64,000 bases of DNA from RGIG6353 sp045660745 (GTDB lineage Bacteria > Bacillota > Clostridia > Oscillospirales > SIG627). The stretch spans positions 1 to 64,000 of the forward strand of contig JAZREJ010000005.1 in NCBI GenBank assembly GCA_045660745.1. Direction: 5' to 3'. Position 1 is the stretch's first letter; every line of letters begins with the position of its first letter. The translations under genes were made by a program, and so were the position numbers. Shown piece after piece: positions 1-8,090 of the stretch. Under the pieces are notes generated by a model. It searched no databases, was not told the DNA's origin, and saw only the letters and a list, made by a program, of their open reading frames with translations.

Positions 1-6
1 CAGCTA

Positions 7-29
7 AAAACCATTCCCCGAATGGTTTT
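7..29. terminator. Hairpin with A/T-flanked stem at window edge
   Basis: A ten-base-pair inverted repeat (AAAACCATTC / GAATGGTTTT) with a three-base loop. Both strands end the stem in a T-run, so it could stop transcription in either direction. It lies beyond the tRNA-Lys terminator and the tRNA-like fragment at 51-65; the gene it serves is probably outside the window. Confidence 0.55.
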
Positions 30-39
30 CTTGACGCTG

Positions 40-71
40 AAAGCCCTCTCGGGTTCGAATCCCCCTGAACA
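40..71 (+). other. tRNA-like T-arm fragment (possible tRNA remnant)
   Basis: GGGTTCGAATCCCCC at 51-65 matches the T-loop consensus GGTTCGAATCC on the plus strand, opposite to the neighbouring tRNA-Lys. The outer T-stem positions do not pair and no CCA or matching acceptor strand is visible, so this is not an intact tRNA. It may be the decayed 3' end of a tRNA gene or scar of a tRNA-directed insertion. The upstream half is off the window, so the call is weak. Confidence 0.25.
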
Positions 72-105
72 AAAAAACAGACACCCAATTGGGTGTCTGT
101 TTTTT
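72..105 (-). terminator. Intrinsic terminator of tRNA-Lys
   Basis: A perfect 17-bp palindrome built around ACAGACACCCAATTGGGTGTCTGT with A-runs on one side and T-runs on the other. It touches the encoded CCA end of tRNA-Lys (105-107), so the tRNA precursor would have almost no 3' trailer before the hairpin. The symmetry makes it bidirectional in principle. Confidence 0.85.
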
Positions 106-180
106 GGTGAGCCACGGGGGATTCGAACCCCCGACCCTTTGATTAAAAGTCAAATGCTCTGCCATCTGAGCTAGTGGCTC
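105..180 (-). tRNA. tRNA-Lys (anticodon TTT)
   Basis: Read on the minus strand, the gene starts GAGCCACTAGCTCAGATGG and ends with T-arm GGGGGTTCGAATCCCCC, acceptor strand GTGGCTC, discriminator A and an encoded CCA. The anticodon loop CTTTTAA has anticodon TTT. Total length is 76 nt including CCA. The acceptor stem GAGCCAC/GTGGCTC pairs over seven base pairs. A small reading frame through this region is only a translation of the tRNA. Confidence 0.97.
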
Positions 181-329
181 AAAGGTGCTTTCATCAAAGC
201 CTAAGTATTTTATCACATAAGTGAGGTTTTGTCAACTGTTTTATAAAAAAAGTTTAAAAAACTCGCACAATGATCGGTTATTTGACTTATATAACTCACA
301 AAAGAGCTTGTTTCGCGTACAAAAAAACA

Positions 330-359
330 TTGACACACATATACAAAGCATGATATAAT
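330..359 (+). promoter_or_regulatory. Sigma-A promoter for galK-galT
   Basis: TTGACA at 330-335 and TATAAT at 354-359 with 18-bp spacing; TG at 351-352 gives an extended -10 element. It lies 39 bp before the galK start. Confidence 0.85.
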
Positions 360-397
360 AAAAATTCAAATAAAACACTAAGCTTCAGAGGTTTAAT

Positions 398-1660
398 ATG
401 AACACAAAAGAACTGATCAAAAGAATAAACAACGGAGAATATGACACAGAGCTTACTTATCTTGCATATAACAACACGGATAACGCAAAAAAACGTTACG
501 TGAATGCCGTTTTAGAATTTGAAAAGCTTTTCGGAGAAAGAGATGTCTTTATCATTTCTTCCCCCGGCCGCACCGAGCTTTCGGGAAATCACACCGACCA
601 TCAGGGCGGTTGCGTGCTTGCGGGCAGTGTGAATCTTGACACTCTTGCTGTAGTATCAAAAAGAAATGACAAGTCCGTCACGGTTGCATCTGAGGGCTAC
701 GACCCGTTTACCGTAACACTCGACACTCTTGAGCTTCTCGAAAATGAAAAAGGTAAATCCGAGGGAATAGTCAGAGGAGTTGCTAAGGCTCTTCTTGACG
801 AACAGGATTTTTACGGCTTTGATGCTTACACAACATCAGGTGTTCCAAAAGGAAGCGGTCTTTCTTCAAGTGCTGCATTCGAAGTGCTTATTGGTAAGAT
901 ATTCTCATACTTCAACCTTGGCGACTCTGTTTCTCCCCGTGACCTTGCCGAAGCAGGTCACTTCTCGGAGTTCAACTATTTCGCAAAACCATGCGGCAAG
1001 ATGGATCAGTATGCCTGTGCAATGGGTGGTATCGTATTTATAGACTTTAAGGAAAGCGAGCCTGTTTACAAGAACCTTTCCATAGATTTTGAAAAGCTCG
1101 GATACACACTCGTCATCACAAGTGCGGGCGGAGACCATTCCAATCTCACCCCCGAATATGCAGCAGTGCCCGACGAAATGCGCGCCGTTGCACGCGAGTT
1201 TGGAAAAGCAAAGCTTTCCGAGATCGACTCTACAGAATTTTTCAGAAAATTCGCAAGCCTCAGAGGACGCGTTTCCGACAGAGCACTCTCCCGCGCGCTC
1301 CACTATTACACAGAGGTTGAGCGTGTTGAAGAACAGGTAGAGGCGCTCTCGAATAATGATATTGACACCTACCTTGACCTTATGCAGGAATCAGGAGACT
1401 CATCGCTTTTGAATCTTCAAAACATATACCCCACCTGCGACACCAAAGAACGTTCTCTGTCGCTTGCTCTCGGAATTTCAAAATTCCTCGGTGCTGTAAG
1501 CCGTGTGCACGGAGGCGGATTTGCGGGAACAATACAGGCACTTGTTGAAAACGAATATGCCGACGAATACGTTGAGGACATGGAAAGCGTATTCGGTAAA
1601 GGCTCTGCCATAAAAATCAAGATTCGTCCCGTGGGCGCATACGTTATGGGTGACAGATAA
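398..1660 (+). CDS. galK: Galactokinase
   Basis: Phosphorylates galactose to galactose 1-phosphate with ATP, the first step of the Leloir pathway, in the cytoplasm. The 420-residue protein has the three GHMP-kinase motifs: the galactokinase signature GRTELSGNHTDHQ near residue 57, the ATP-binding PKGSGLSSSAAFE near residue 150, and the C-terminal glycine-rich VHGGGFAGT near residue 370. The signature has ELSGN where many galactokinases have NIIGE, a variant found in some Clostridia. Length is slightly above the usual 380-400. An AGAGG ribosome binding site precedes the ATG. The gene overlaps galT by one base (TAATG), so the two are translationally coupled. No galE or galactose transporter is adjacent. 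Confidence 0.96.
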   Translation: MNTKELIKRINNGEYDTELTYLAYNNTDNAKKRYVNAVLEFEKLFGERDVFIISSPGRTELSGNHTDHQGGCVLAGSVNLDTLAVVSKRNDKSVTVASEGYDPFTVTLDTLELLENEKGKSEGIVRGVAKALLDEQDFYGFDAYTTSGVPKGSGLSSSAAFEVLIGKIFSYFNLGDSVSPRDLAEAGHFSEFNYFAKPCGKMDQYACAMGGIVFIDFKESEPVYKNLSIDFEKLGYTLVITSAGGDHSNLTPEYAAVPDEMRAVAREFGKAKLSEIDSTEFFRKFASLRGRVSDRALSRALHYYTEVERVEEQVEALSNNDIDTYLDLMQESGDSSLLNLQNIYPTCDTKERSLSLALGISKFLGAVSRVHGGGFAGTIQALVENEYADEYVEDMESVFGKGSAIKIKIRPVGAYVMGDR

Positions 1661-3126
1661 TGAACGCCTTTTACTCATTCATTTCCGAAGCCCTGAAGTC
1701 AGGACTCATAGAGCCTGAGGACACCTCTTTCATCGCAAACGCGCTTCTCTCAAAGCTTGGACTTGACTCACTCCCCGATGAGTGTGATGCAACTCTCTGC
1801 TTTGTCGACTCCCTCACTTCCCTTTCCAAATATGCTGCTGAAAACGGAATCATCGAAAACACTCTCGGCGAGCGTGATATCTTTGAGACCGAGCTTGCGG
1901 GGATTGTTGTTGCCCGTCCCTCCGAAATTATTTCAAAATTCAACGCCCTTTACAAAGAGTCTCCGAGAAAGGCAACCGATTGGTTTTACGCTCTTTGCAA
2001 AAGCTCCAACTACATAAGATGCCGTGACATTGCCAAAAATGTGGAGTACACAACCGACACGGAATTCGGTCCTCTTGAGATAACAATCAACCTCTCAAAG
2101 CCCGAAAAAGACCCCCGTGACATTGCAAAAGCGGCAAAGGCGGTCTCATCAAACTACCCCAAATGTGCACTCTGTCCCGAAAACGAGGGATACAAGGGCC
2201 GTTTAAACCATCCTCCACGTTCAAATCTTAGGGTAATTCCCCTCACTCTCGGAAATGATGCTTGGGGATTTCAGTACAGTCCTTACGCATATTTCAACGA
2301 GCACTCGATTCTGCTTTCAAAAGAGCACCGCCCGATGGCGATACACAGACAGGCATTCAAGAATCTTCTTGACTTCACCGACATATTTCCCGAATACTTT
2401 GCGGGTTCAAATGCAGACCTCCCAATTGTCGGAGGAAGTATTCTCTCCCACGAGCACTATCAGTGCGGACGTCACACCTTCCCAATGATGAAAGCGGAGT
2501 CGGAATATTCTCTTGCCTTCAAGGGCTTTGAGGAGCTTGACTGTTCAAAGGTACATTGGCCCATGCCCTGTATCAGAATCAAGGGTGATAACAAAGAAAG
2601 AATCCTTGATCTCGGTGAAAAAATCCTCAGCTGTTGGAGAGGCTACACGGACGAGGAAGCCTTCGTTTTTGCAGAAACAGACGGAACTCCTCACAACACC
2701 ATCACTCCCATTGCCTACAAAGACGGAAGCCGTTACATTTTGGACCTTGTACTCCGCAACAACATTACAACCGACGAGTGCCCCATGGGTCTTTACCATC
2801 CACACTCGGACAAGCACAACATAAAAAAGGAAAACATCGGTCTTATCGAGGTTATGGGTATGGCAATTCTCCCCGCAAGACTGAAAGCTGAGCTTGAAGA
2901 GATTGAGCGCGTCGTCGCGTCGGGAGAGGATCCAACCTTAAACGAAAAGACCGTACACCACGCAGAGTGGATAAAGGAGTATAATCTCACCCCTTGCGAA
3001 AACCTTTCGGAAAAGATAAGAGAAGCGGTTGGAAAAACCTTTGCAAAGGTGCTTCTTGATGCAGGCGTTTATAAGCCGAGCGAGAAGGACGCTTTTAACA
3101 AGTTTATTGAATTTGTAAACCAATAA
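1660..3126 (+). CDS. galT: UDP-glucose--hexose-1-phosphate uridylyltransferase, class II
   Basis: Exchanges UMP between UDP-glucose and galactose 1-phosphate, second step of the Leloir pathway. The 488-residue length and sequence fit the Firmicutes class II GalT (about 490 residues), not the 350-residue E. coli type. The stretch GGSILSHEHYQCGRH (near residues 264-278) carries the histidine-rich active-site region, and LYHPHSDKHN lies further on in the C-terminal domain. The start codon overlaps the galK stop, so it depends on galK translation. A strong terminator follows at once, closing a two-gene operon. Confidence 0.95.
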   Translation: MNAFYSFISEALKSGLIEPEDTSFIANALLSKLGLDSLPDECDATLCFVDSLTSLSKYAAENGIIENTLGERDIFETELAGIVVARPSEIISKFNALYKESPRKATDWFYALCKSSNYIRCRDIAKNVEYTTDTEFGPLEITINLSKPEKDPRDIAKAAKAVSSNYPKCALCPENEGYKGRLNHPPRSNLRVIPLTLGNDAWGFQYSPYAYFNEHSILLSKEHRPMAIHRQAFKNLLDFTDIFPEYFAGSNADLPIVGGSILSHEHYQCGRHTFPMMKAESEYSLAFKGFEELDCSKVHWPMPCIRIKGDNKERILDLGEKILSCWRGYTDEEAFVFAETDGTPHNTITPIAYKDGSRYILDLVLRNNITTDECPMGLYHPHSDKHNIKKENIGLIEVMGMAILPARLKAELEEIERVVASGEDPTLNEKTVHHAEWIKEYNLTPCENLSEKIREAVGKTFAKVLLDAGVYKPSEKDAFNKFIEFVNQ

Positions 3127-3128
3127 TC

Positions 3129-3154
3129 AAAGCCCTCGTCATGAGGGCTTTTTT
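3129..3154 (+). terminator. Terminator of the galKT operon
   Basis: Nine-bp stem AAAGCCCTC/GAGGGCTTT with loop GTCAT, followed by a T-run. It begins three bases after the galT stop. Confidence 0.9.
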
Positions 3155-3156
3155 CA

Positions 3157-3185
3157 TTGACACGCACTATTTCTTATGATACAAT
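3157..3185 (+). promoter_or_regulatory. Promoter of the MBL-fold gene
   Basis: TTGACA at 3157-3162 and TACAAT at 3180-3185 with 17-bp spacing, just after the galT terminator. An AAGGAGAAG ribosome binding site follows at 3229. Confidence 0.8.
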
Positions 3186-3243
3186 GGATAAAAATCCCGA
3201 CAAAATGACAAACAAAAAACTTTAATTCAAGGAGAAGAAAGCT

Positions 3244-4077
3244 ATGAAGCTTCAATATTTGGGTACTGCCGCGGCAGAGGGAATACCTGCTATATTTTGC
3301 GAATGCGAGACCTGTGTAAAATCAAGACAGGCAGGAGGACGAAACATAAGAACACGCAGTCAGGCATTGATCGACGACACACTTCTTGTCGACTTCCCCC
3401 CCGACACGTATATGCACCTTTTAACCTACAATTTCCCCTTATCCCAAATAAAGAGTTGCCTTTTGACTCATTCTCATTATGACCATCTGTATATTGATGA
3501 CTTGGTTATGAGGAAAAACGGATTCAGTCATATTCCGAATAAAGAACCTCTCGTCTTTTATTCCGACAAATCGGGCTTTGATATGATAAGCAATATAAAA
3601 GCAAACACGGGCACAACCGACGAAATCGTTAAGGTTAATCAGATAGAATTATACCGTGAATTTGACGTTGAAGGATACAAGGTCACAGCGCTCCGAGCGG
3701 CACACGCCGAAAGCTCCTCGCCCGTTGTTTATTTAATAGAAAAGGACGGGAAAACGCTTTTCTATTCAAATGACACAAGCGAATACCCCGACGAGAGCAT
3801 GGAGTATCTCAAGAGCTTAAAAAAGCCTATTGATTTAATTTCATTTGACTGTACAGAGGCGTGCTCGGACACAAACTACGTCGGACATCTCACACTTAAC
3901 AGGTGCATCGCTTTAAGAGACGAATTGATTCGCATGGGCGCTGCAGACGAGAATACCGTATTTGTCCTGAATCATTTTTCGCACAACGGAAAAGACGTCT
4001 TGTATGACGATTTTAAGAAGATTGCATCTGAACACAATTTTGAAGTATCATATGACGGTATGATAATAGAAGTATAA
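3244..4077 (+). CDS. MBL-fold hydrolase, PhnP-like phosphodiesterase
   Basis: A 277-residue metallo-beta-lactamase-fold protein. LTHSHYDHLYIDDL (near residue 75) is the HxHxDH metal motif; further ligand histidines are likely in AAHAES, NDTSE and NHFSHNG. The N-terminus has CECETC after LGTAAAEGIP, as in the PhnP group, where cysteines near the N-terminus bind a structural zinc. PhnP cleaves phosphoribosyl 1,2-cyclic phosphate, but no phn genes are nearby, so the substrate is open; other members hydrolyse cyclic nucleotides or small phosphodiesters. It has its own promoter. The following gene is a D-aminoacylase remnant, which may point to a lost catabolic unit. Confidence 0.8.
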   Translation: MKLQYLGTAAAEGIPAIFCECETCVKSRQAGGRNIRTRSQALIDDTLLVDFPPDTYMHLLTYNFPLSQIKSCLLTHSHYDHLYIDDLVMRKNGFSHIPNKEPLVFYSDKSGFDMISNIKANTGTTDEIVKVNQIELYREFDVEGYKVTALRAAHAESSSPVVYLIEKDGKTLFYSNDTSEYPDESMEYLKSLKKPIDLISFDCTEACSDTNYVGHLTLNRCIALRDELIRMGAADENTVFVLNHFSHNGKDVLYDDFKKIASEHNFEVSYDGMIIEV

Positions 4078-4086
4078 CAGTATTAA

Positions 4087-4503
4087 AATTATAAGGGGTG
4101 TTGTGACATCTATCTTGACGCCTATCCCTACACTGCATCCTGTACCTCCCTGCTTGCGCGATTCGTACCAAAGATGTACCATCCAAGACTACGTGCCTCC
4201 TTCATAAGAGCACTTGCACATTACACAAGAGACAGAGGTATAGTACCCCTTCCCGAGATGATACGCCGTATGACAAGCCTTCCCGCACACGTTTACGGCT
4301 TTGAAACGAAAGGTATCATACGCGAGGGAATGGATGCGGACATCTGTATTTTCGACTATGAAAAGCTATGTGACGTTGCCGACTACAAGAATCCAACGCT
4401 TCGAAACGAAGGGCTTTCCTACGTTATTCTGAACGGAAAAACAGTTGTACGTGACGGCAAATACAGCTTTGTAAAGCAAGCAAGGCTCTACCGAAAAAAA
4501 TAA
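4087..4503 (+). pseudogene. N-acyl-D-amino-acid deacylase (D-aminoacylase) remnant
   Basis: The frame reads through DIYLDAYPYTASCTS (from about 4108) and on without a stop into MYHPRLRASFIRALAHY and the C-terminal piece GFETKGIIREGMDADICIFD. Both pieces match the D-aminoacylase branch of the amidohydrolase superfamily (usually 480-530 residues), where the first motif sits near residue 290 and the second at the C-terminus. Here only about 135 codons remain. The N-terminal 290 residues with the HxH metal site are missing, and roughly 100 residues between PK and MYHPRL seem deleted. No ribosome binding site precedes the in-frame Met at 4174. The product cannot be an active deacylase. Confidence 0.75.
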
Positions 4504-4516
4504 ATTAAAAAATTAA

Positions 4517-4545
4517 AAGGGATACAGCAAATTGCTGTATCCCTT
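4517..4545. terminator. Bidirectional terminator
   Basis: A 14-bp inverted repeat (AAGGGATACAGCAA / TTGCTGTATCCCTT) lying between the converging D-aminoacylase remnant and the DUF4886 gene. Confidence 0.8.
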
Positions 4546-4576
4546 AAATCTTTATTGCAGTGACAAACCACGGCTT

Positions 4577-5263
4577 TTACATATGCTCAATCGTATCTTT
4601 TATAATCTCTGAGGTTTCAGCATCAGTTACGGTAAAGTCTGTGTCGCGGACACTCTTTCCCGTAAGGCAGGTATACCACAAAAGACCGAGAGCGTACTCA
4701 CCGACGGTATTTGCATGGAAGGTATCAAGATGAATTTTTAGTCCTTTTTCAACAAGGCAAGAGAAAAGCTTACCGGAAGGAATTACAAGGTCAGCCGCAA
4801 TCGACTCTGCCGCCATTTCGTAAGCCTTATGAATATCGGCATACATTTCTGCGTGAGTCTTGTAGCACATCAGATTTATAAGGCGGTCGCTCTCGTTTTC
4901 GTATGCCCATGTTTCGTGAATGATCTGCTTTGCCTTGGGGCAAAGAGCCTTTACGTAATCCGAAAGCTCGGTAAGATAGGGCTCGAAGGTGTCAAAGCTT
5001 GTCGAAAAGTGGCTTGCCTGTTGGAAGGAGATAACATCCCACGGGCGGTTGAGGAGTGCCTCGTCAAGAGACACGAAAAAGCCTGTATTAACCCCGTTTA
5101 CCTGTAATTCGTACGCTCTCTCCCCCGAGTGCATATTGCGGAAGTGTCTTTCAAGACTGCAGCCTCCGATATAGAGGTTTACAACCGTTATATCGGGACA
5201 AATTGAGTGAAGATATTTCGACGAATTTCTTGAAAAGCTGTTTCCTATACAAAGTACGTTCAT
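4577..5263 (-). CDS. DUF4886 family protein (SGNH-hydrolase-like)
   Basis: A 228-residue protein beginning MNVLCIGNSFSRNSSKY. The GNSFS block is the SGNH-hydrolase-type nucleophile block used by DUF4886 proteins; a late DTFHAN supplies a plausible Asp-x-x-His dyad. Such proteins are predicted carbohydrate esterases or related hydrolases. No signal peptide is visible, so it is probably cytoplasmic. The start overlaps the stop of the upstream ceramidase-like gene (ATGA), so the two are co-translated. The specific substrate is unknown. Confidence 0.75.
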   Translation of the reverse strand: MNVLCIGNSFSRNSSKYLHSICPDITVVNLYIGGCSLERHFRNMHSGERAYELQVNGVNTGFFVSLDEALLNRPWDVISFQQASHFSTSFDTFEPYLTELSDYVKALCPKAKQIIHETWAYENESDRLINLMCYKTHAEMYADIHKAYEMAAESIAADLVIPSGKLFSCLVEKGLKIHLDTFHANTVGEYALGLLWYTCLTGKSVRDTDFTVTDAETSEIIKDTIEHM

Positions 5264-6627
5264 CTTATCTCCTTAAGAATCTTGAGACCTTCTTCAACAA
5301 TCTTCTCTGCAACTCCGGCCTTGAAGTTGGAGCTTCTTGCTTCATATCCGCCCTCATCATAAGAGTCCATCATGGGGAAATATCCCTCGCTTCCGTTTGT
5401 AAGACAGGTGGGGCAAATCATTCTCCAGCCTTCAGCCGACTTAATACCTCTGCCGATTCCCGTAAATGGCTCACCGGGGATTCCGAAGAAGACAACGTCG
5501 CCAAGTGCGATGGCTGTGAATATCATGGGGAAGAATTCAGGGCCGTGCTCAAGACGAACCATACGTCCCGCCTCTGCAACAACAGTTGTGAGCATCATCG
5601 CTTCATAAGGAATCTCATTATCCTTACCTGCAAGGTGTAATTCGTGGTACTTGTGTGCAAGTGGCATATCCTCGGGGTGGGGCATATTTGACGGAATATT
5701 GACAACCTTCTGCATAAAGCGAAGCTCTCCCTCGTCAATATACTCAACCTTGTCCCAAATCTGCATGACAGCACCCGTTACGACACGTCCGATGTGACGG
5801 GCATGACCGTAGCCTCTGGAGCAACCGTCAAAGTCATTAAACATATCGTTGAAGTCCCCTGCCTTGGGATGAACGTTTACATGATTGACATCTCCCTGAG
5901 CACCATTGAAGAAAATACACTTGGTGTTCTCTATTGCACGCTCGGTAAAGCGACGGGTAAATGCGGGCCAGTCACCCGAAAGCTTGCAACCGCCCACAAC
6001 GTCGGGATGGTTTGCAAAGTTTACAAGAGCAATGCTTTCAGCACCAACTCTGTCAAATCTTACGAGATTCACTCTCTCGTCAACGTCTCCGATGGGGTGG
6101 AGAATCTCAGGGTTGTTAACACCGGGATTGGTCTTAGCGCTTCCGTCCTTCATTCTGAATCGGCGGACAAAAGCAACGTTTTCTGCCTTTCCGACACCGA
6201 TACCCATTTTTGCGGGACGGCGGTCTTCAAGTGCCGCAACGCACACCTCTATTATCTTTTCCTTGAGCGTATCTCTGTAAGAGAGGACAAGGTCCTGACG
6301 CTGAGCGCTCATGCTATCAAGGTCACGGGTTGTGGTTACAGGACCCGTATGAGTGTGAGTGGAATGAATATAAATAGCCTCGGGTGCAACTCCTGTCTTT
6401 TCCGAAACAGCCTGTCTTACGTCTGTCGTGTAATTGGTCTGTGTATAGCAAAGGTCAAGAGTGATCATGAGTGCAGTCTTGTCACCCTTTGTTATTGCAA
6501 CGGCACACGCCTCAAGCGGGTCAAGTACGCCCTCGGCAAGTCTTACAACAAAATATCCGCTGATATCAATTCCGAGGGCAGGAGTTATATCATTTTTGGC
6601 ATATCCTACCAGAAGTTCGCTTTTCAT
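5260..6627 (-). CDS. Neutral ceramidase-like (alkaline non-lysosomal ceramidase N-domain) protein
   Basis: A 455-residue protein with the opening VGYAKNDITPALGIDISGY and the block IYIHSTHTHTGP (near residue 107), both typical of the neutral ceramidase N-terminal domain family. The histidines of HTHTG and of NFANHPD (near residue 210) would be zinc ligands. True ceramidases are secreted and about 650-700 residues with a C-terminal Ig-like domain; this one has no signal peptide and no such domain, so a ceramide substrate is unlikely. Related short bacterial proteins occur in carbohydrate clusters with unknown function. It is the first gene of an operon with the DUF4886 gene (4-base overlap) and is divergent from a ROK regulator. 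Confidence 0.7.
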   Translation of the reverse strand: MKSELLVGYAKNDITPALGIDISGYFVVRLAEGVLDPLEACAVAITKGDKTALMITLDLCYTQTNYTTDVRQAVSEKTGVAPEAIYIHSTHTHTGPVTTTRDLDSMSAQRQDLVLSYRDTLKEKIIEVCVAALEDRRPAKMGIGVGKAENVAFVRRFRMKDGSAKTNPGVNNPEILHPIGDVDERVNLVRFDRVGAESIALVNFANHPDVVGGCKLSGDWPAFTRRFTERAIENTKCIFFNGAQGDVNHVNVHPKAGDFNDMFNDFDGCSRGYGHARHIGRVVTGAVMQIWDKVEYIDEGELRFMQKVVNIPSNMPHPEDMPLAHKYHELHLAGKDNEIPYEAMMLTTVVAEAGRMVRLEHGPEFFPMIFTAIALGDVVFFGIPGEPFTGIGRGIKSAEGWRMICPTCLTNGSEGYFPMMDSYDEGGYEARSSNFKAGVAEKIVEEGLKILKEIR

Positions 6628-6660
6628 ATTACTACCTCGTATAATATATTATCTTAAAGA

Positions 6661-6690
6661 ATTGTATCACGCGAATAATTGATTTGTCAA
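6661..6690 (-). promoter_or_regulatory. Promoter of the ceramidase-like/DUF4886 operon
   Basis: On the minus strand, TTGACA (6685-6690) and TACAAT (6661-6666) are separated by 18 bp, about 34 bp upstream of the start codon. The remaining 310-bp divergent region (6628-6937) is AT-rich and holds this promoter, the ROK promoter and no other gene. Confidence 0.75.
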
Positions 6691-6888
6691 GAGAATAAAA
6701 AAATTTATTAATCCAAAAACTAATTAATTTGTTCAGTGCTTGATTTTTTTGAAACCATATGTTATAATCATTAAAAACAATGGATTATTATCCAAGTTTT
6801 TATATTATTCTTCGCCCCAAAAAATTGTGCATAATGCATCAAAACAGTCTTTCTTATTGTCAAAAATCACGATTTTTTCTTTCACTTA

Positions 6889-6917
6889 TTGACATATTGA
6901 TAGAAAGAGAGTAAAAT
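6889..6917 (+). promoter_or_regulatory. Promoter of the ROK regulator gene
   Basis: TTGACA at 6889-6894 and TAAAAT at 6912-6917 with 17-bp spacing, 20 bp before the start codon. Confidence 0.7.
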
Positions 6918-6937
6918 TTTTCAGTGGGTGAATAAAT

Positions 6938-8059
6938 ATGGAGAAACAAGTGAACCACGGACAACAGCTTATCAAAGAAAACAACGAAAAATTACTTTTC
7001 AAGCTCGTACGCGAGCACACATCTCTTTCCCGCGCAGACCTCAAGCGCCTGACAGGACTCTCCCCCACCACAGTCTCATCCCTTTCCGATGAACTTATCG
7101 CAAGAGGACTTTTTGTTGAGACGGGTATCAAGGAGGTAAAAAGCTCGGGACGCAAGGCTACTCTCATGGAGATAAAGCCAGACGGAGGATATTTCATCTG
7201 TGCAGACGTAGGAAAGAAGATCACTACGGTTGAGTGCCTCGACCTTTCCTTTAAGGTAGCGCGCCATTTCGAGACCGAGACCACTTCTCTTATACCGCTT
7301 GCCGAAAAGATAAAGAATACAATTCTTTCCTTTGCGTCAAAGCCAAAGACAAAGGTCATTGGAGTCGTGATCGGTGTATCAGCTATAGTGAAACATTCGA
7401 GGATAATCTCATCATCTTCGCTCATCAACACTGAAGGCGCGGATACGTTTGTGGATATCCTTTCAAGCACGCTTCCCGATGTTCCTTTTTATCTGCAATG
7501 CGACTCTAATATGAAAGCATATGCGGAAACAATTTCCGATAAAAACCTTAAGGACCTCATCTCCATCGACATTGACGACGGAGTAGGTGCCGGAATACTT
7601 CTCAAGGGAAGGATCTTTTCCGGACACGACGGTGCTGCGGGCGAATTCGGACATATGTCGGTCGACATCAACGGCGTTGAGTGCCCTTGCGGAAACAGAG
7701 GCTGTCTTGAGCCCGTCATTTCTATCCCTGCGATAGTAAGGCGTGCAAAAGCTCTTGATCCTAGTGTTGAAAGCTTTTCTCAGATAGTATATAACACAGA
7801 TAAGTTTGAATCAGTCATAAAAGAGACTGCGGAATATCTTTCGCACGGTATTGTTAACCTTGTTAACCTCTTCAATCCTCAAGAGATAGTTATAATCGGT
7901 CCTATAACAAGGCTCGGAGATACCTTCCTTGAATATCTAAGAGAAGTTACTTATCCTCGTCTCACTCTTAACAGTGCGACCATCAATTACTCAACGGTTC
8001 CCGGAAACCCCGTGACCGTAGGATGCGCAAAATATGCATTCGACCACATTTTAATTTAG
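6938..8059 (+). CDS. ROK family transcriptional regulator
   Basis: A 373-residue NagC/XylR-type repressor. Residues 12-55 form a winged helix-turn-helix (SLSRADLKRLTGLSPTTVSS). The ROK kinase-like domain follows, with the sugar-binding segment GAAGEFGHMSV and the zinc motif CPCGNRGCLE near residue 250. The expected ATP-binding glycine-rich motif at the start of the ROK domain is poorly kept (ADVGKKITTVE), as in regulator-type rather than kinase-type ROKs. It sits divergent from the ceramidase-like operon and directly upstream of a DegT aminotransferase gene (31-bp gap), so it probably controls one or both in response to a sugar. The inducer cannot be read from sequence. Confidence 0.9.
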   Translation: MEKQVNHGQQLIKENNEKLLFKLVREHTSLSRADLKRLTGLSPTTVSSLSDELIARGLFVETGIKEVKSSGRKATLMEIKPDGGYFICADVGKKITTVECLDLSFKVARHFETETTSLIPLAEKIKNTILSFASKPKTKVIGVVIGVSAIVKHSRIISSSSLINTEGADTFVDILSSTLPDVPFYLQCDSNMKAYAETISDKNLKDLISIDIDDGVGAGILLKGRIFSGHDGAAGEFGHMSVDINGVECPCGNRGCLEPVISIPAIVRRAKALDPSVESFSQIVYNTDKFESVIKETAEYLSHGIVNLVNLFNPQEIVIIGPITRLGDTFLEYLREVTYPRLTLNSATINYSTVPGNPVTVGCAKYAFDHILI

Positions 8060-8090
8060 TTAATTTTTAATTTATGGAGGATACATAATC

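Noticed and set aside
5794..6657. 287-residue plus-strand frame opposite the ceramidase-like gene
   Set aside because: Antisense to a gene with clear family motifs; low-complexity composition and no start signal.
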